Assembly (NCBI GenBank): GCA_030145245.1
Contig: JAQYWC010000011.1
Coordinates: 1-64,000 of the forward strand
From: Desulfobacterium sp.
Lineage (GTDB): Bacteria > Desulfobacterota > Desulfobacteria > Desulfobacterales > Desulfobacteraceae
Reading direction: 5' to 3'
DNA: 64,000 nt
Positions within the stretch are counted from its first letter, which is position 1; each line of letters starts with the position of its first letter. A program made the position numbers and the translations under genes. This document shows, piece by piece, positions 28,557-37,904 of the stretch. Below the pieces are notes generated by a model. It was not told the DNA's origin and searched no databases. It saw only the letters and a list, made by a program, of their open reading frames with translations.

Positions 28557-28861
28557 TGCCTGTTGAACGAGAGTTGCTGAAAGCTGTTGCCGCCATTGAT
28601 GATCTGGACGAGCTCGAACTGTTATTCCAGGAGATCTTCACGCCGGGGGAGCTTGCCGACCTCTCCTTGAGGTGGAAGCTTCTGACAGACCTTCATGGGG
28701 GCATGACCCAGCGCAAAATAGCTGAAAAATATAGTATCAGCCTCTGCAAGATAACCCGGGGATCAAAAATCCTGAAGCAGGAGAACTCCATGGTTCTCAA
28801 GATCCTGAAACGAGCGACAAACAGTGCTGAAAAAGGAGATACCATTGACACAGATAAATGA
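28557..28861 (+). CDS. Trp repressor-family DNA-binding protein
   Basis: ELELLFQEIFTPGELADLSLRWKLLTDLHGGMTQRKIAEKYSISLCKITRGSKILK; start ATG 28557 after aaaaggagc SD (ORF extends to 28430). Confidence 0.88.
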
Positions 28862-30674
28862 CAGACAGCTCATGCTGGGGAACGAAGCCCTGGCAAGGGG
28901 GCTTTGCGAGAGCGGCTGCCAGATGGCCACGGCCTATCCCGGAACCCCTGCATCGGAGATTCTTCCGGCTGTTGCAGCCCTGAAAAAATCGGAAACCCTG
29001 GAATCCCTGCATGTGCAGTGGGCCGTGAACGAGAAGGTGGCCTTTGAGATCGCCTATGCGGCAAGCATTGCAGGACAGAGAAGTGCCGTTGCCATGAAGC
29101 AGGTGGGGCTGAACGTTGCCTCCGACCCCTTCATGAGTGCAGCCTACCTGGGGGTGAAAGGCGGATTCCTTGTGATCAGCGCCGATGATCCCGGTCCCCA
29201 CTCCTCCCAGACCGAACAGGATTCCAGGCTCTATGCCATGTCCGCCAAGATTCCCGTGCTGGACCCGGATTCGCCGGAGCAGGCAAGGGACATGGTGGAT
29301 CTTGGGTTCAGGTTGTCGGAACAGTTCGAGATTCCGGTGATGATACGGCCCACCACACGGGTGTGCCACGCCCGCCAGGACATCCAAATAAATAAGGTCA
29401 TCCCCGGCACTGTTGAGGCAAATTTTGAAAAGAACCCGGGAAGATGGGCCGCCACTCCCAAGTTCCGGTTCAAGCTCCACAACGAACTTGAGGCAAAGCT
29501 TGCCGGGATCGCCAGTTTTGAAGAGACCGCCCCGGTTCGTCTCAACCCGGATACGGGCAAACCGTCAAAGGCCATTGTAGTGGCAGGCGTCAGTGCCGCC
29601 CATGCCCGGGACATCGTCAACGAGCTTGATGTCAGCGACAGGGTTGCCCTCTATCAGGTGATCCAGCCCTATCCCCTGCATACGGCCTTTATGGACGAGA
29701 TCCTGGAGACTCACAGCGATATCCTGGTGCTGGAGGAAACCACCGGCATCATCGAGATGCAGCTGGCAAGACGGGACAAGGTCAAGGGAAAACAGAGCGG
29801 CCATGTACCAAGGACAGGGGAGCTGCTTCCTGAGATCATGGAGGCGATCATTGCTGAGTTCTGCGGGACAGAATCCCGGTCTTCGATTATGGAACCCGTC
29901 CCAGGCCGGCGACCCACCCTGTGTGCCGGCTGTCCCCACCGGGCCAGCTTCTTTGCCATTAAAAGGGCCGCTCCCAAAGGTATCTACACAAGCGACATCG
30001 GCTGCTATACCCTGGGCATGAACCTTGGGGCCGTGGACACCGTGCTCTGCATGGGGGCCGCCATCAGCCAGGCCGCAGGCTTTGCCCATGCTTATAATGA
30101 TGAGAAACGGCCCCCCATCGTGGCCACCATGGGGGATTCCACCTTTTTCCATGCAGGTGTTCCCGCCCTCATCGATGCCGTGGTCCAGAAGGCCCCCATT
30201 CTGCTTGTCATCCTTGACAACAGAACCACGGCCATGACCGGCAACCAGCCCACCCCTGCCACAGGCATTGACGTACTCGGGGAAGAGGTTGCGTCCGTTG
30301 ATATTGCAAAACTGGTTGAAGGCTGCGGCATCACCTATTGCAAGACAGTCGATCCCATGGATACCAAAGGGTTCATTACCCATATCAAGGAGGCTGTGGC
30401 CTATACAAAGGAAAATGGTCCCGGGGTGGTGATCTCCCGGTCTCCCTGTCTCCTGAGCATGTCCAAAGCCCAGCGCATGGAACAGTATCAGAAGGTGGAG
30501 GTCTCAGACGATTGTGACGGCTGCGGTTATTGCGTCTCACACTTCGAGTGTCCGGCCCTTGTCCTTGACAGCGATAACGAGCGGGTGGATATCGACGCCT
30601 CCCTCTGCTCGGGATGCGGAGTGTGCGTCCACGTCTGCCCAAAGGGCTCCATCGTTCCGGGTCTTGTCAATTAA
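28845..30674 (+). CDS. iorA: Indolepyruvate:ferredoxin oxidoreductase, alpha subunit
   Basis: About 610 aa; LGNEALARGLCESGCQMATAYPGTPASEIL, CAGCPHRASFFAIK, C-terminal CDGCGYCVSHFECPAL / CSGCGVCVHVCP clusters; in-frame TTG 28845 with SD aaaggag (ORF starts 28824). Confidence 0.96.
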   Translation: MTQINDRQLMLGNEALARGLCESGCQMATAYPGTPASEILPAVAALKKSETLESLHVQWAVNEKVAFEIAYAASIAGQRSAVAMKQVGLNVASDPFMSAAYLGVKGGFLVISADDPGPHSSQTEQDSRLYAMSAKIPVLDPDSPEQARDMVDLGFRLSEQFEIPVMIRPTTRVCHARQDIQINKVIPGTVEANFEKNPGRWAATPKFRFKLHNELEAKLAGIASFEETAPVRLNPDTGKPSKAIVVAGVSAAHARDIVNELDVSDRVALYQVIQPYPLHTAFMDEILETHSDILVLEETTGIIEMQLARRDKVKGKQSGHVPRTGELLPEIMEAIIAEFCGTESRSSIMEPVPGRRPTLCAGCPHRASFFAIKRAAPKGIYTSDIGCYTLGMNLGAVDTVLCMGAAISQAAGFAHAYNDEKRPPIVATMGDSTFFHAGVPALIDAVVQKAPILLVILDNRTTAMTGNQPTPATGIDVLGEEVASVDIAKLVEGCGITYCKTVDPMDTKGFITHIKEAVAYTKENGPGVVISRSPCLLSMSKAQRMEQYQKVEVSDDCDGCGYCVSHFECPALVLDSDNERVDIDASLCSGCGVCVHVCPKGSIVPGLVN

Positions 30675-30690
30675 TTCAATGGGGAATCAA

Positions 30691-31224
30691 ATGAACTATC
30701 AGATCGTAATCAGCGGAGTAGGGGGCCAGGGTGTCCTCTTTGTGACAAGGCTGCTTGCCCAGGCCTGCATGGATGACAATAAAAGGGTGCTCACCTCAGA
30801 GACCCACGGCATGGCCCAGCGGGGAGGAACCGTTATTTCACACCTCAAGGTGGGCACTTTCAGCAGCCCCCTGATCCGGCCGGGGAATGCCGACCTTCTC
30901 GTGGCCCTGAAGGAGGAGAATTATCCCCAGCACAAGGGATTTCTAAGGGATGGGGGCAAGGCCATCGTCAACGCGGGAGAGGAAAGTGTCAAGGGTGCAG
31001 ACCTGACCCCGGTGGATGCGGATGCCATGGCATTACAGGATAATAACCTGCACTCCACCAACCTTTACATGCTGGGGGCGGCATTGGCCTCGGTGGAAGT
31101 CTGCTCCCTTGAAAGGATCAAAGGGCAGATAGAGAAGGTTTTTTCTGCCAAAAGCGATACCGTAAGGGCCAATGCGTTGTTGGCCCTTGAAACAGGATAC
31201 AACCATATTTCTAAGGAGTTGTGA
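30691..31224 (+). CDS. iorB: Indolepyruvate:ferredoxin oxidoreductase, beta subunit
   Basis: YQIVISGVGGQGVLFVTRLLAQAC...TSETHGMAQRGGTVISHLKVG; start inside ORF 30514..31224. Confidence 0.94.
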   Translation: MNYQIVISGVGGQGVLFVTRLLAQACMDDNKRVLTSETHGMAQRGGTVISHLKVGTFSSPLIRPGNADLLVALKEENYPQHKGFLRDGGKAIVNAGEESVKGADLTPVDADAMALQDNNLHSTNLYMLGAALASVEVCSLERIKGQIEKVFSAKSDTVRANALLALETGYNHISKEL

Positions 31225-32519
31225 TGGGTTTCATCCCCCGGAATTTGACCAGGGAAGCCATTGAGAAGATTCAGCTTGACGGACTGCGTTGGACCGTGAA
31301 CCATGCCCTTGCCAACTCCTCCCTTTACCAGGGAACCTTTGGCAAGGCCGGTGCCACGGCCCAGGACGTCAGAAGCCTTGAAGACCTTCAAAACCTGCCC
31401 TTCCTCGACAAGCACGATCTCCAGGCAGACTACCCCTTGCCCCTGAAGTCGGTTTCCGACGAGGAGGTGGTGAGGATCCACGGCTCATCCGGCACCACCG
31501 GCAAGCGTAAGGTGATGTGCTACACCCAGAACGACATCGATGTGTGGGCCGACATGTTTGCCCGCTGCTACGAGCTTTCCGGCATGACCCGGAGGGACAG
31601 GGTTCACATTGCCGTGGGCTACGGCCTCTGGACCGCAGGAGCTGGGTTCCAGCTCGGGTGCGAACGGTTCGGTGCCATGGCCGTGCCCATGGGCCCGGTG
31701 AACACGGACATGCATGTGGAGATGCTGGTGGATATGCAGAGTACGGTCTTCTGCTCCACCGCCTCCATGGCCCTGCTCATGGCAGAGGAGGTCCGGAAGA
31801 GGGGGCTTTTGTCCAAGATCAAGCTCAACAAGATCATCCTCGGCGCCGAACGCCACAGCGACGCCATGCGCAAGCGCATCGGCGAAATGTTGGGGGTGGA
31901 CGAAATCTATGACATCTACGGACTGACCGAGGTGTACGGGCCCGGCGCCGGCCTTGACTGTACTGCCCACGAAGGGATCCACTTCTGGGACGACCTTTTT
32001 ATCTATGAGATCATCGATCCCGTTTCCCTGAAGCCCGTGCCCGAAGGAGAGGTGGGCGAGCTTGTGATCACCTCGCTTAAAAAGGAGGCCAGCCCCCTTA
32101 TCCGTTACCGGACCCACGACCTGACACGAATCATCCCCGGGGACTGCCCCTGCGGACTCTCGTTTCCCCGGCACGACCGGATCCAGGGCCGGAGCGACGA
32201 CATGTTCATCTACAGGGCCGTCAACATCTATCCCAACCAGATCGATCTCATCCTTGACCCCATGGAGGGGGTGGGCAGCGAGTACCAGATCATCCTGGAT
32301 CACCAGGAGAACGGCCGGGACATGATGACCTTGAAAGTGGAGCGTTCGGGCAAGGGCTCCTCCGACGATGATACAGCCCTTAGCGCCATGATCTCCGACC
32401 GGATGAGAAGAAAGCTTCTTGTGAGGGCCGCAGTTGAGATCCTTGATCCCCAAGCCCTTCCAAGGACCCAGCGGAAAAGCCAACGGGTCTTTGACAACAG
32501 AAACGGCAACAGCAGGTAA
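31224..32519 (+). CDS. paaK: Phenylacetate--CoA ligase family protein
   Basis: IHGSSGTTGKRKVMCYTQNDIDVW, YDIYGLTEVYGPGAGLDC, YRTHDLTRIIPGDCPCG, RAVNIYPNQID. Confidence 0.93.
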   Translation: MGFIPRNLTREAIEKIQLDGLRWTVNHALANSSLYQGTFGKAGATAQDVRSLEDLQNLPFLDKHDLQADYPLPLKSVSDEEVVRIHGSSGTTGKRKVMCYTQNDIDVWADMFARCYELSGMTRRDRVHIAVGYGLWTAGAGFQLGCERFGAMAVPMGPVNTDMHVEMLVDMQSTVFCSTASMALLMAEEVRKRGLLSKIKLNKIILGAERHSDAMRKRIGEMLGVDEIYDIYGLTEVYGPGAGLDCTAHEGIHFWDDLFIYEIIDPVSLKPVPEGEVGELVITSLKKEASPLIRYRTHDLTRIIPGDCPCGLSFPRHDRIQGRSDDMFIYRAVNIYPNQIDLILDPMEGVGSEYQIILDHQENGRDMMTLKVERSGKGSSDDDTALSAMISDRMRRKLLVRAAVEILDPQALPRTQRKSQRVFDNRNGNSR

Positions 32520-32531
32520 AGGAAAGAAAAG

Positions 32532-33557
32532 ATGAAGAGATTCAAGACGTTTGCGACCACGGCAATCATGACCGCCTTTCTGGCAGTTCTCCTTTGCCAG
32601 TCACCGGCAGGGGCAAAATCCATTTCCCTGAACTATGCCAACTTCCCACCGGCCCCCACATTTCCCTGTGTGCAGATGGAGCAGTGGAAGTCGGAAGTTG
32701 AAGCCAAAACCCAGGGCAAGGTGCGCATCAACACCTTTCCCGGAGGCACCCTCCTCGGCGCAAGGGACATGATGGACGGTGTGATCGCAGGCCAGGCCGA
32801 CATCGGGTGCCTGTGCATGGCCTACCAGCCCGGACGGTTCATGGTGACCAATGCCGTGAGCCTGCCCCTTGGCATCCCCGATTCCAGGACCGGAAGCCTG
32901 GTTCTCACGGATCTCTTCAAGAAGGAAAATCCCAGGGCCTTCAATAAGGTCAAGGTGTTGGCCCTCTTTACCACAGCTCCTGCAAACATCATGTCCAGGA
33001 AACGGGTTGCAACCCTCCAGGATCTTAGCGGCATGGATCTCAGGGCCTCTGGCGGGGCTGCCGAGATTCTTAAAACCTGGGGGGCCAACCAGATCGGCAT
33101 GCCCATGTCCGCCACCCCGGAAGCCCTGCAAAAGGGCGTGGTCCAGGGACTCTTCTCCTCCCTTGAGGTGATGAAGGACCTGAAGTTTGCCGAGGAGTGC
33201 TCATATGTGACCGTGACCAACACCGTGGTCTACCCCTTTGCCGTTGTCATGAATCTCGACCGGTGGAATGCCCTCCCTGACGATGTCAAAACCGTGATGG
33301 AGAACCTTTCAAGGGAGCAGGCCCTGTGGACCGGTATTTACATGGACAACCATGTAAAGGAGGCGGTTGAATGGTCCAAAAAGACCCACAATGTCGAGTT
33401 CCTTGAGCTTGATCCTGCAAACTCCCAGGCCTGGAACCAGACCCTTTTACCCATCACGGAAAAGTGGATCGAAAAGGCGTCTGCCAAGGGATTTGACGGT
33501 AAAAACATCGTGGACACCATCAAGACGCTCATCCAAAAGCATGGACAGGATAGCTGA
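32532..33557 (+). CDS. dctP: TRAP transporter DctP-family solute-binding protein
   Basis: 341 aa; signal peptide; WKSEVEAKTQGKVRINTFPGGTLLGARDMMDGVIAGQADIG. Confidence 0.94.
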   Translation: MKRFKTFATTAIMTAFLAVLLCQSPAGAKSISLNYANFPPAPTFPCVQMEQWKSEVEAKTQGKVRINTFPGGTLLGARDMMDGVIAGQADIGCLCMAYQPGRFMVTNAVSLPLGIPDSRTGSLVLTDLFKKENPRAFNKVKVLALFTTAPANIMSRKRVATLQDLSGMDLRASGGAAEILKTWGANQIGMPMSATPEALQKGVVQGLFSSLEVMKDLKFAEECSYVTVTNTVVYPFAVVMNLDRWNALPDDVKTVMENLSREQALWTGIYMDNHVKEAVEWSKKTHNVEFLELDPANSQAWNQTLLPITEKWIEKASAKGFDGKNIVDTIKTLIQKHGQDS

Positions 33558-34027
33558 TGCAAAAAATCCTAACCTTGCTAAACAGGCTCCAGACCGGGGT
33601 TGCCGGCGTGCTCCTGGTGATGATGGTGGTTCTGACCACGGCCAACATCCTGGCCCGCCAGGTGGGCCTTCCCATCCGGGGCACCTTTGAACTCATGGGA
33701 TTCCTGGGGGCTGCCGTGTTCGGTTTGAGCCTGTCGTTTTCCCACTGGAAAAAAGAGCACCTCTATGTGAGCATCCTCTTTGACCGGTTTCCCAGAAAGG
33801 TTCAGCAACTGGCACGGGCCATCAACACCCTTGCCTGCATTGGCCTTTTCTCCCTTGTCTCCTGGCAGCTGGTGAAGACAGGGGTGAACCTCAAGAGGGT
33901 GGAGGAGGTGTCCGAAACCCTGGGAATCGCCTATTACCCCGTTGTCCTGGTGGTCGCCTTTGGGGTGGCCGTTCTTGTCTTTCTTTTTGTATATGAGTTG
34001 TTTACCGGTTTTGGAGAAGCGTCGTGA
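33557..34027 (+). CDS. dctQ: TRAP transporter small permease DctQ
   Basis: 156 aa 4-TM; MVVLTTANILARQVGLPIRGTFELMGFLGAAVFGLSLSFSHWKKEHLYVSILFDRFP. Confidence 0.92.
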   Translation: MQKILTLLNRLQTGVAGVLLVMMVVLTTANILARQVGLPIRGTFELMGFLGAAVFGLSLSFSHWKKEHLYVSILFDRFPRKVQQLARAINTLACIGLFSLVSWQLVKTGVNLKRVEEVSETLGIAYYPVVLVVAFGVAVLVFLFVYELFTGFGEAS

Positions 34028-35328
34028 GTCTTACCCTTGTTGGAATCGTGGGGATCGTTTCCCTGCTGGTGATCCTTTTTTTTCTCGGCATGCCCGTGGG
34101 GTTTTCCATGGCCCTGGTGGGATTCCTCGGATTTTCCCATGTGATCAACCTTAATGCAGGCATGAATATGTCAGGATCGGTCTTCTGGTCGGTGTGCTCC
34201 AAATACGGGCTCACCGTGATCCCGCTGTTCATCTTCATGGGCCAGATCGCCTTTTACTCCGGGGTGAACCAGCGCCTCTACCGGGCCGCCCATGCCTGGA
34301 CCGGGCATATCCGGGGCGGGCTTGCCATGGCCACGGTCATGGCCTGCAGCGCCTTTGCCGCCATCTGCGGTTCCAACACGGCAACCGCCGCCACCATGAG
34401 CACCGTGGCCCTGCCTGAGATGAGGAAATACGGCTATTCAACCATCCTCAGCACCGGCGCCATTGCCTGCGGTTCCACCCTGGGGGTGGTCATTCCGCCA
34501 AGCGTTGTGCTCATCATCATCGGGCTTGCCACGGAGCAGTCCATTGCCAGACTTTTTTACGGAGGCATTGGCGCCGGCATCGTCCTGACCCTGCTCCTCA
34601 CCGCCACCGTCAGCTTCGTCTGCTATCTGCGTCCCCAGTGGGGGCCGGTTACCGACAAACCCTCCCTCAAAGCCCGGATCGCGTCCCTTTCAGGCGCAGG
34701 AGAGATGCTCCTTTTGTTCGGCCTTGTGATGGCTGGGCTCTGGGCCGGTGTCTTCACCCCGTCCGAGGCCGGGGCCGCAGGCGCGTTTTTTGCCCTGGTG
34801 ATCGCGGTCCTTGGCAAGACCCTCTCCTGGGACAATTTCAAAAAAGCGATCCTTGACACCCTGCGAATCTCCTGCATGGTGATCATGCTCATCGCAGGTG
34901 CCATGATCTTCGGCCGGTTTCTTGCCGTCACCAGGATTCCCTTTGACCTTGCCTCGGGTGTTGCAGCCCTGGAGCTTCCCTCCTGGGCCATCATGGGCAC
35001 CATCTGCCTGATCTATATCCTTGGCGGGGCCATCATGGATGCCCTGGCCCTTCTGTTGATCACCATTCCCATCTTTTTTCCCCTGGCCCTTCAGATGGGG
35101 TACGATCCTGTCTGGTTTGCCGTCACCATCACCGTGGTCACCACCCTCGGGGCCGTCACCCCGCCTGTTGGGGCAACCACCTATGTGGTGGCAGGGGTTG
35201 CCGGGGACATCCCCCTGAAGGATGTATTCAAAGGTGTGGCCCTGTTCCTGCCGGCCTACACCCTCACCATCCTGCTCCTGATTCTCTTCCCCGCCCTCGT
35301 AACCTTTCTCCCAGGCTTTCTGGGATAG
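34024..35328 (+). CDS. dctM: TRAP transporter large permease DctM
   Basis: 434 aa polytopic; SAFAAICGSNTATAATMSTVALPEMRKYGYSTILSTGAIACGSTLGVVIPPSVVLIIIG. Confidence 0.95.
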   Translation: MSLTLVGIVGIVSLLVILFFLGMPVGFSMALVGFLGFSHVINLNAGMNMSGSVFWSVCSKYGLTVIPLFIFMGQIAFYSGVNQRLYRAAHAWTGHIRGGLAMATVMACSAFAAICGSNTATAATMSTVALPEMRKYGYSTILSTGAIACGSTLGVVIPPSVVLIIIGLATEQSIARLFYGGIGAGIVLTLLLTATVSFVCYLRPQWGPVTDKPSLKARIASLSGAGEMLLLFGLVMAGLWAGVFTPSEAGAAGAFFALVIAVLGKTLSWDNFKKAILDTLRISCMVIMLIAGAMIFGRFLAVTRIPFDLASGVAALELPSWAIMGTICLIYILGGAIMDALALLLITIPIFFPLALQMGYDPVWFAVTITVVTTLGAVTPPVGATTYVVAGVAGDIPLKDVFKGVALFLPAYTLTILLLILFPALVTFLPGFLG

Positions 35329-35354
35329 GTATTTTCGGCAACACTACCCCGGAC

Positions 35355-35810
35355 TTACTCAATAAATTTGGCAGCTGAAAGTCGTAAACCTTTTTTCGGC
35401 AGGGCCATGAGCGTGGAGGTGCCATGGGTAATGATTTTTCCCGATTCATCCTCTACCCTTGCCTCGGCATAGGAAATGGACTTGCCGGCCTTCAGGCAGT
35501 TGCCAAAAGCGGTGAGCCGCCCCTCACTGGCCTGTTCCAGGTAATTTAGCTTCAGGTCCACATTAACCAGGCCCGCATCCTCGGGAAGGCGCAAAAATGC
35601 GGCCCAGAAGGTTGCCGTGTCGATGAGGGTGGCCAGAACGCCTCCGTGAACAATACCAAAGGGCTGCATGTGGCAAGTCCCCAGGTCCAGGGACACAACC
35701 GAGCTGTCCAGTTCAATCCGGCTCAAGGCCATGGACATATGGCTGGGGTAGGGGCTTTCTTTTACGAGGGAGATCAATTCTTTGATGTAATCGGGATTGG
35801 GGCTTAACAT
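35355..35810 (-). CDS. PaaI-family hotdog thioesterase
   Basis: LGTCHMQPFGIVHGGVLATLIDTATFWAAF; start MLSPNPDY at 35810. Confidence 0.88.
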   Translation of the reverse strand: MLSPNPDYIKELISLVKESPYPSHMSMALSRIELDSSVVSLDLGTCHMQPFGIVHGGVLATLIDTATFWAAFLRLPEDAGLVNVDLKLNYLEQASEGRLTAFGNCLKAGKSISYAEARVEDESGKIITHGTSTLMALPKKGLRLSAAKFIE

Positions 35811-35870
35811 GATGACGTCCTTTCTGTAATGTCGGATGTTTGTCACATTATATGTCTTGCATTCATGTAT

Positions 35871-35882
35871 CTTGCACGCAAG
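35871..35882. promoter_or_regulatory. Putative MarR operator, site 1
   Basis: CTTGCACGCAAG followed by CTGA; matches site at 36345. Confidence 0.55.
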
Positions 35883-35914
35883 CTGATTAAGCCGTTTTTT
35901 TTGCAGCTCCAGTT

Positions 35915-36316
35915 TTATTTTGCCTTGGAGACCAGTTTCTTGAGCAGGGTCCGGAAGATCATCTCTTCTTCAGGGGTCAGCGGTGATAAAAAGGCCTGGT
36001 TCTGTTCCGGCAGCATGACCAGCACTTTTTGACAGATCTCTTTTCCAGCCGGCGTCAGACAAACGAGAATGGCCCGCCTGTCACCGGGGTTGGGTTTGCG
36101 CTCGATAAGACCGGTTTTTGCAAGACGGTCCAGAATTACCGTAAGGGTTGCGCTGTCCAGCTGAACCTGCAGTCCCAGGTCTTTTTCAGACAGAAACGAG
36201 AGCACCATGGCTTGTACCGCGGTCAACCCAAGTCGGGAGACCTGTTTGTTCCAGAACCGGGTACCGGACTGGCTTGCCTTGGCCAGCTGAAAAAAGATAC
36301 ACTGATTCGTATCCAT
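35915..36316 (-). CDS. MarR-family transcriptional regulator
   Basis: 133 aa; LGLTAVQAMVLSFLSEKDLGLQVQLDSATLTVILDRLAKTGLIERKPNPGDRRAILVCLTPAG. Confidence 0.93.
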   Translation of the reverse strand: MDTNQCIFFQLAKASQSGTRFWNKQVSRLGLTAVQAMVLSFLSEKDLGLQVQLDSATLTVILDRLAKTGLIERKPNPGDRRAILVCLTPAGKEICQKVLVMLPEQNQAFLSPLTPEEEMIFRTLLKKLVSKAK

Positions 36317-36344
36317 ATTACGCCTCTTTCATTTAAATATGTTT

Positions 36345-36356
36345 CTTGTATGCAAG
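36345..36356. promoter_or_regulatory. Putative MarR operator, site 2
   Basis: CTTGTATGCAAG followed by CTAA, then ttgcaagc half site. Confidence 0.55.
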
Positions 36357-36399
36357 CTAAAATTGCAAGCAAAAAAAGGAATTCCATAAAATGAGAGGG

Positions 36400-37794
36400 T
36401 TACATCCGGATATGGGATGTGAAAAAGCTACGAAATTCGTCCCCACGGTGGCTGACATAGAGGATGGTGCTGAGTCCTTCCCCGGCCACCTGTTCGAGAA
36501 AGTCAAGCACGGCCTGGCGGTTTGGTTCGTCCAGGCCCTGGGTGGCTTCATCCAGTATGAGCAACTTTGGAATCTTGATCAGGGCCCTGGCAATGAGGAC
36601 CAGTCGCTGGTCGGCATAGGAAAGCCGGCGGAAAGGGGTATGGGCTTCATGGGCAAGACCTGTGCGCTCCAGCCATTCCATGGCTTTTTTTTCATCTTCG
36701 GGGGTGTATGGCTGGTAAAGACCTATGGAATCAAAAAGACCGGAAATAATACAGTGCAGGGTCGTCCCCGGCACGTGGTAACTTCTGTGCAGCTCCGGGC
36801 TGACAATACCCATGTGCTGCTTTAATTCCCATATGGATTCCCCGGTTCCCCGCTGGATGCCGAATATGCGCAGGTCGTTTTGGTAGCAGGCCGGGTGATC
36901 CCCGATGATCATCTGGAGCAGGGTGGATTTTCCGCATCCGTTGGGTCCTGTTACCAGGGTGTGGTCATGGGTGCGGATAGAAAGGTCAAGGCCGGAAAAA
37001 ACCGGCTTGCCGCCATATCCGGCTGAACCCTTTTGAAGCCGGACCAGTTCTGCTCCAGGTTCCCTGCTGGTACCGACCCGGCCCGACGGGTTGCCAGTCT
37101 GAACCAGCTCTTTTACCGAGGCCTTGAAATCCGGGGCGTCTGTCCGGAGAATTGCTTCAATCTGATCCAAATTTTCCGTCCGGGGACCGGCATGGGCAAT
37201 CCGGCCCTGGGCAATTCCCCCCACATGGGTGCACCAATTTGGGATATCCCCCTGGTTGTGTACCGTAATAAAAAGCTGGATCCCCCATTGGTGGCAAACG
37301 GCCAGGGCTTTGTCAAGCTCGTCACAGCTTGCCCGGTCCAGCCCTTCATAGGGGGCCTGAACCACCAGGCTTTCAATCCCCCGGGTGATCTGGGCCAGGA
37401 GCATGAGTTTTCTGGACTGGCCGGTACTCAGCTGGCGGTATCCCTTGTCCATGGAATCCGCCATGGCAAATGCTTTGATCAGATCGCCATGGTCATCCGG
37501 GTTATTAAGAAAAGAGGCGGCCCGGGTACCTGGGTCGATTCTGTCCAGATAATCGGTATCATCTTTTCTCAACTCTTCCTCAAACAGCGCCTGCTGACGT
37601 TTGAAAGAGACAACTCCGGTGTTTTCAGGCAGTTCCAGGTACTCCGCTGTTACATCCGGGAGCTCTCCTGAAAGCAGCTTAAAGAACGTATCAATTCCGG
37701 ACCGGTTGGTTCCCACCAGACACCAGGCCTCCCCGGGTCCGGCCTCAAACCGGTCAACAAAAAGATCATGGGCATTGGCATTTATAATTTTCAT
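36400..37794 (-). CDS. modF: ModF-like duplicated ABC ATPase
   Basis: 464 aa with two ABC halves; QLSTGQSRKLMLLAQ and LVTGPNGCGKSTLLQMIIGDHPACYQNDLRIFG, RLSYADQRLVLIARALIKIPKLLILDEATQGLD. Confidence 0.8.
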   Translation of the reverse strand: MKIINANAHDLFVDRFEAGPGEAWCLVGTNRSGIDTFFKLLSGELPDVTAEYLELPENTGVVSFKRQQALFEEELRKDDTDYLDRIDPGTRAASFLNNPDDHGDLIKAFAMADSMDKGYRQLSTGQSRKLMLLAQITRGIESLVVQAPYEGLDRASCDELDKALAVCHQWGIQLFITVHNQGDIPNWCTHVGGIAQGRIAHAGPRTENLDQIEAILRTDAPDFKASVKELVQTGNPSGRVGTSREPGAELVRLQKGSAGYGGKPVFSGLDLSIRTHDHTLVTGPNGCGKSTLLQMIIGDHPACYQNDLRIFGIQRGTGESIWELKQHMGIVSPELHRSYHVPGTTLHCIISGLFDSIGLYQPYTPEDEKKAMEWLERTGLAHEAHTPFRRLSYADQRLVLIARALIKIPKLLILDEATQGLDEPNRQAVLDFLEQVAGEGLSTILYVSHRGDEFRSFFTSHIRM

Positions 37795-37904
37795 GGGGCG
37801 TATTCAACTTATTTTCATAGGGTTCGGCAAGGGGAAATTTCTGCCGGGAGACGAATCGCCGCCGGCCCCAGGGGAGCCGGCGGCGGTTCAAGGGGGGAGA
37901 GAGC

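Noticed and set aside
31485-32483. 332-aa minus-strand ORF opposite paaK
   Set aside because: Shadow ORF in high-GC coding DNA; His/Gly/Val-rich translation without domain character, while the plus strand is a clear phenylacetate-CoA ligase.
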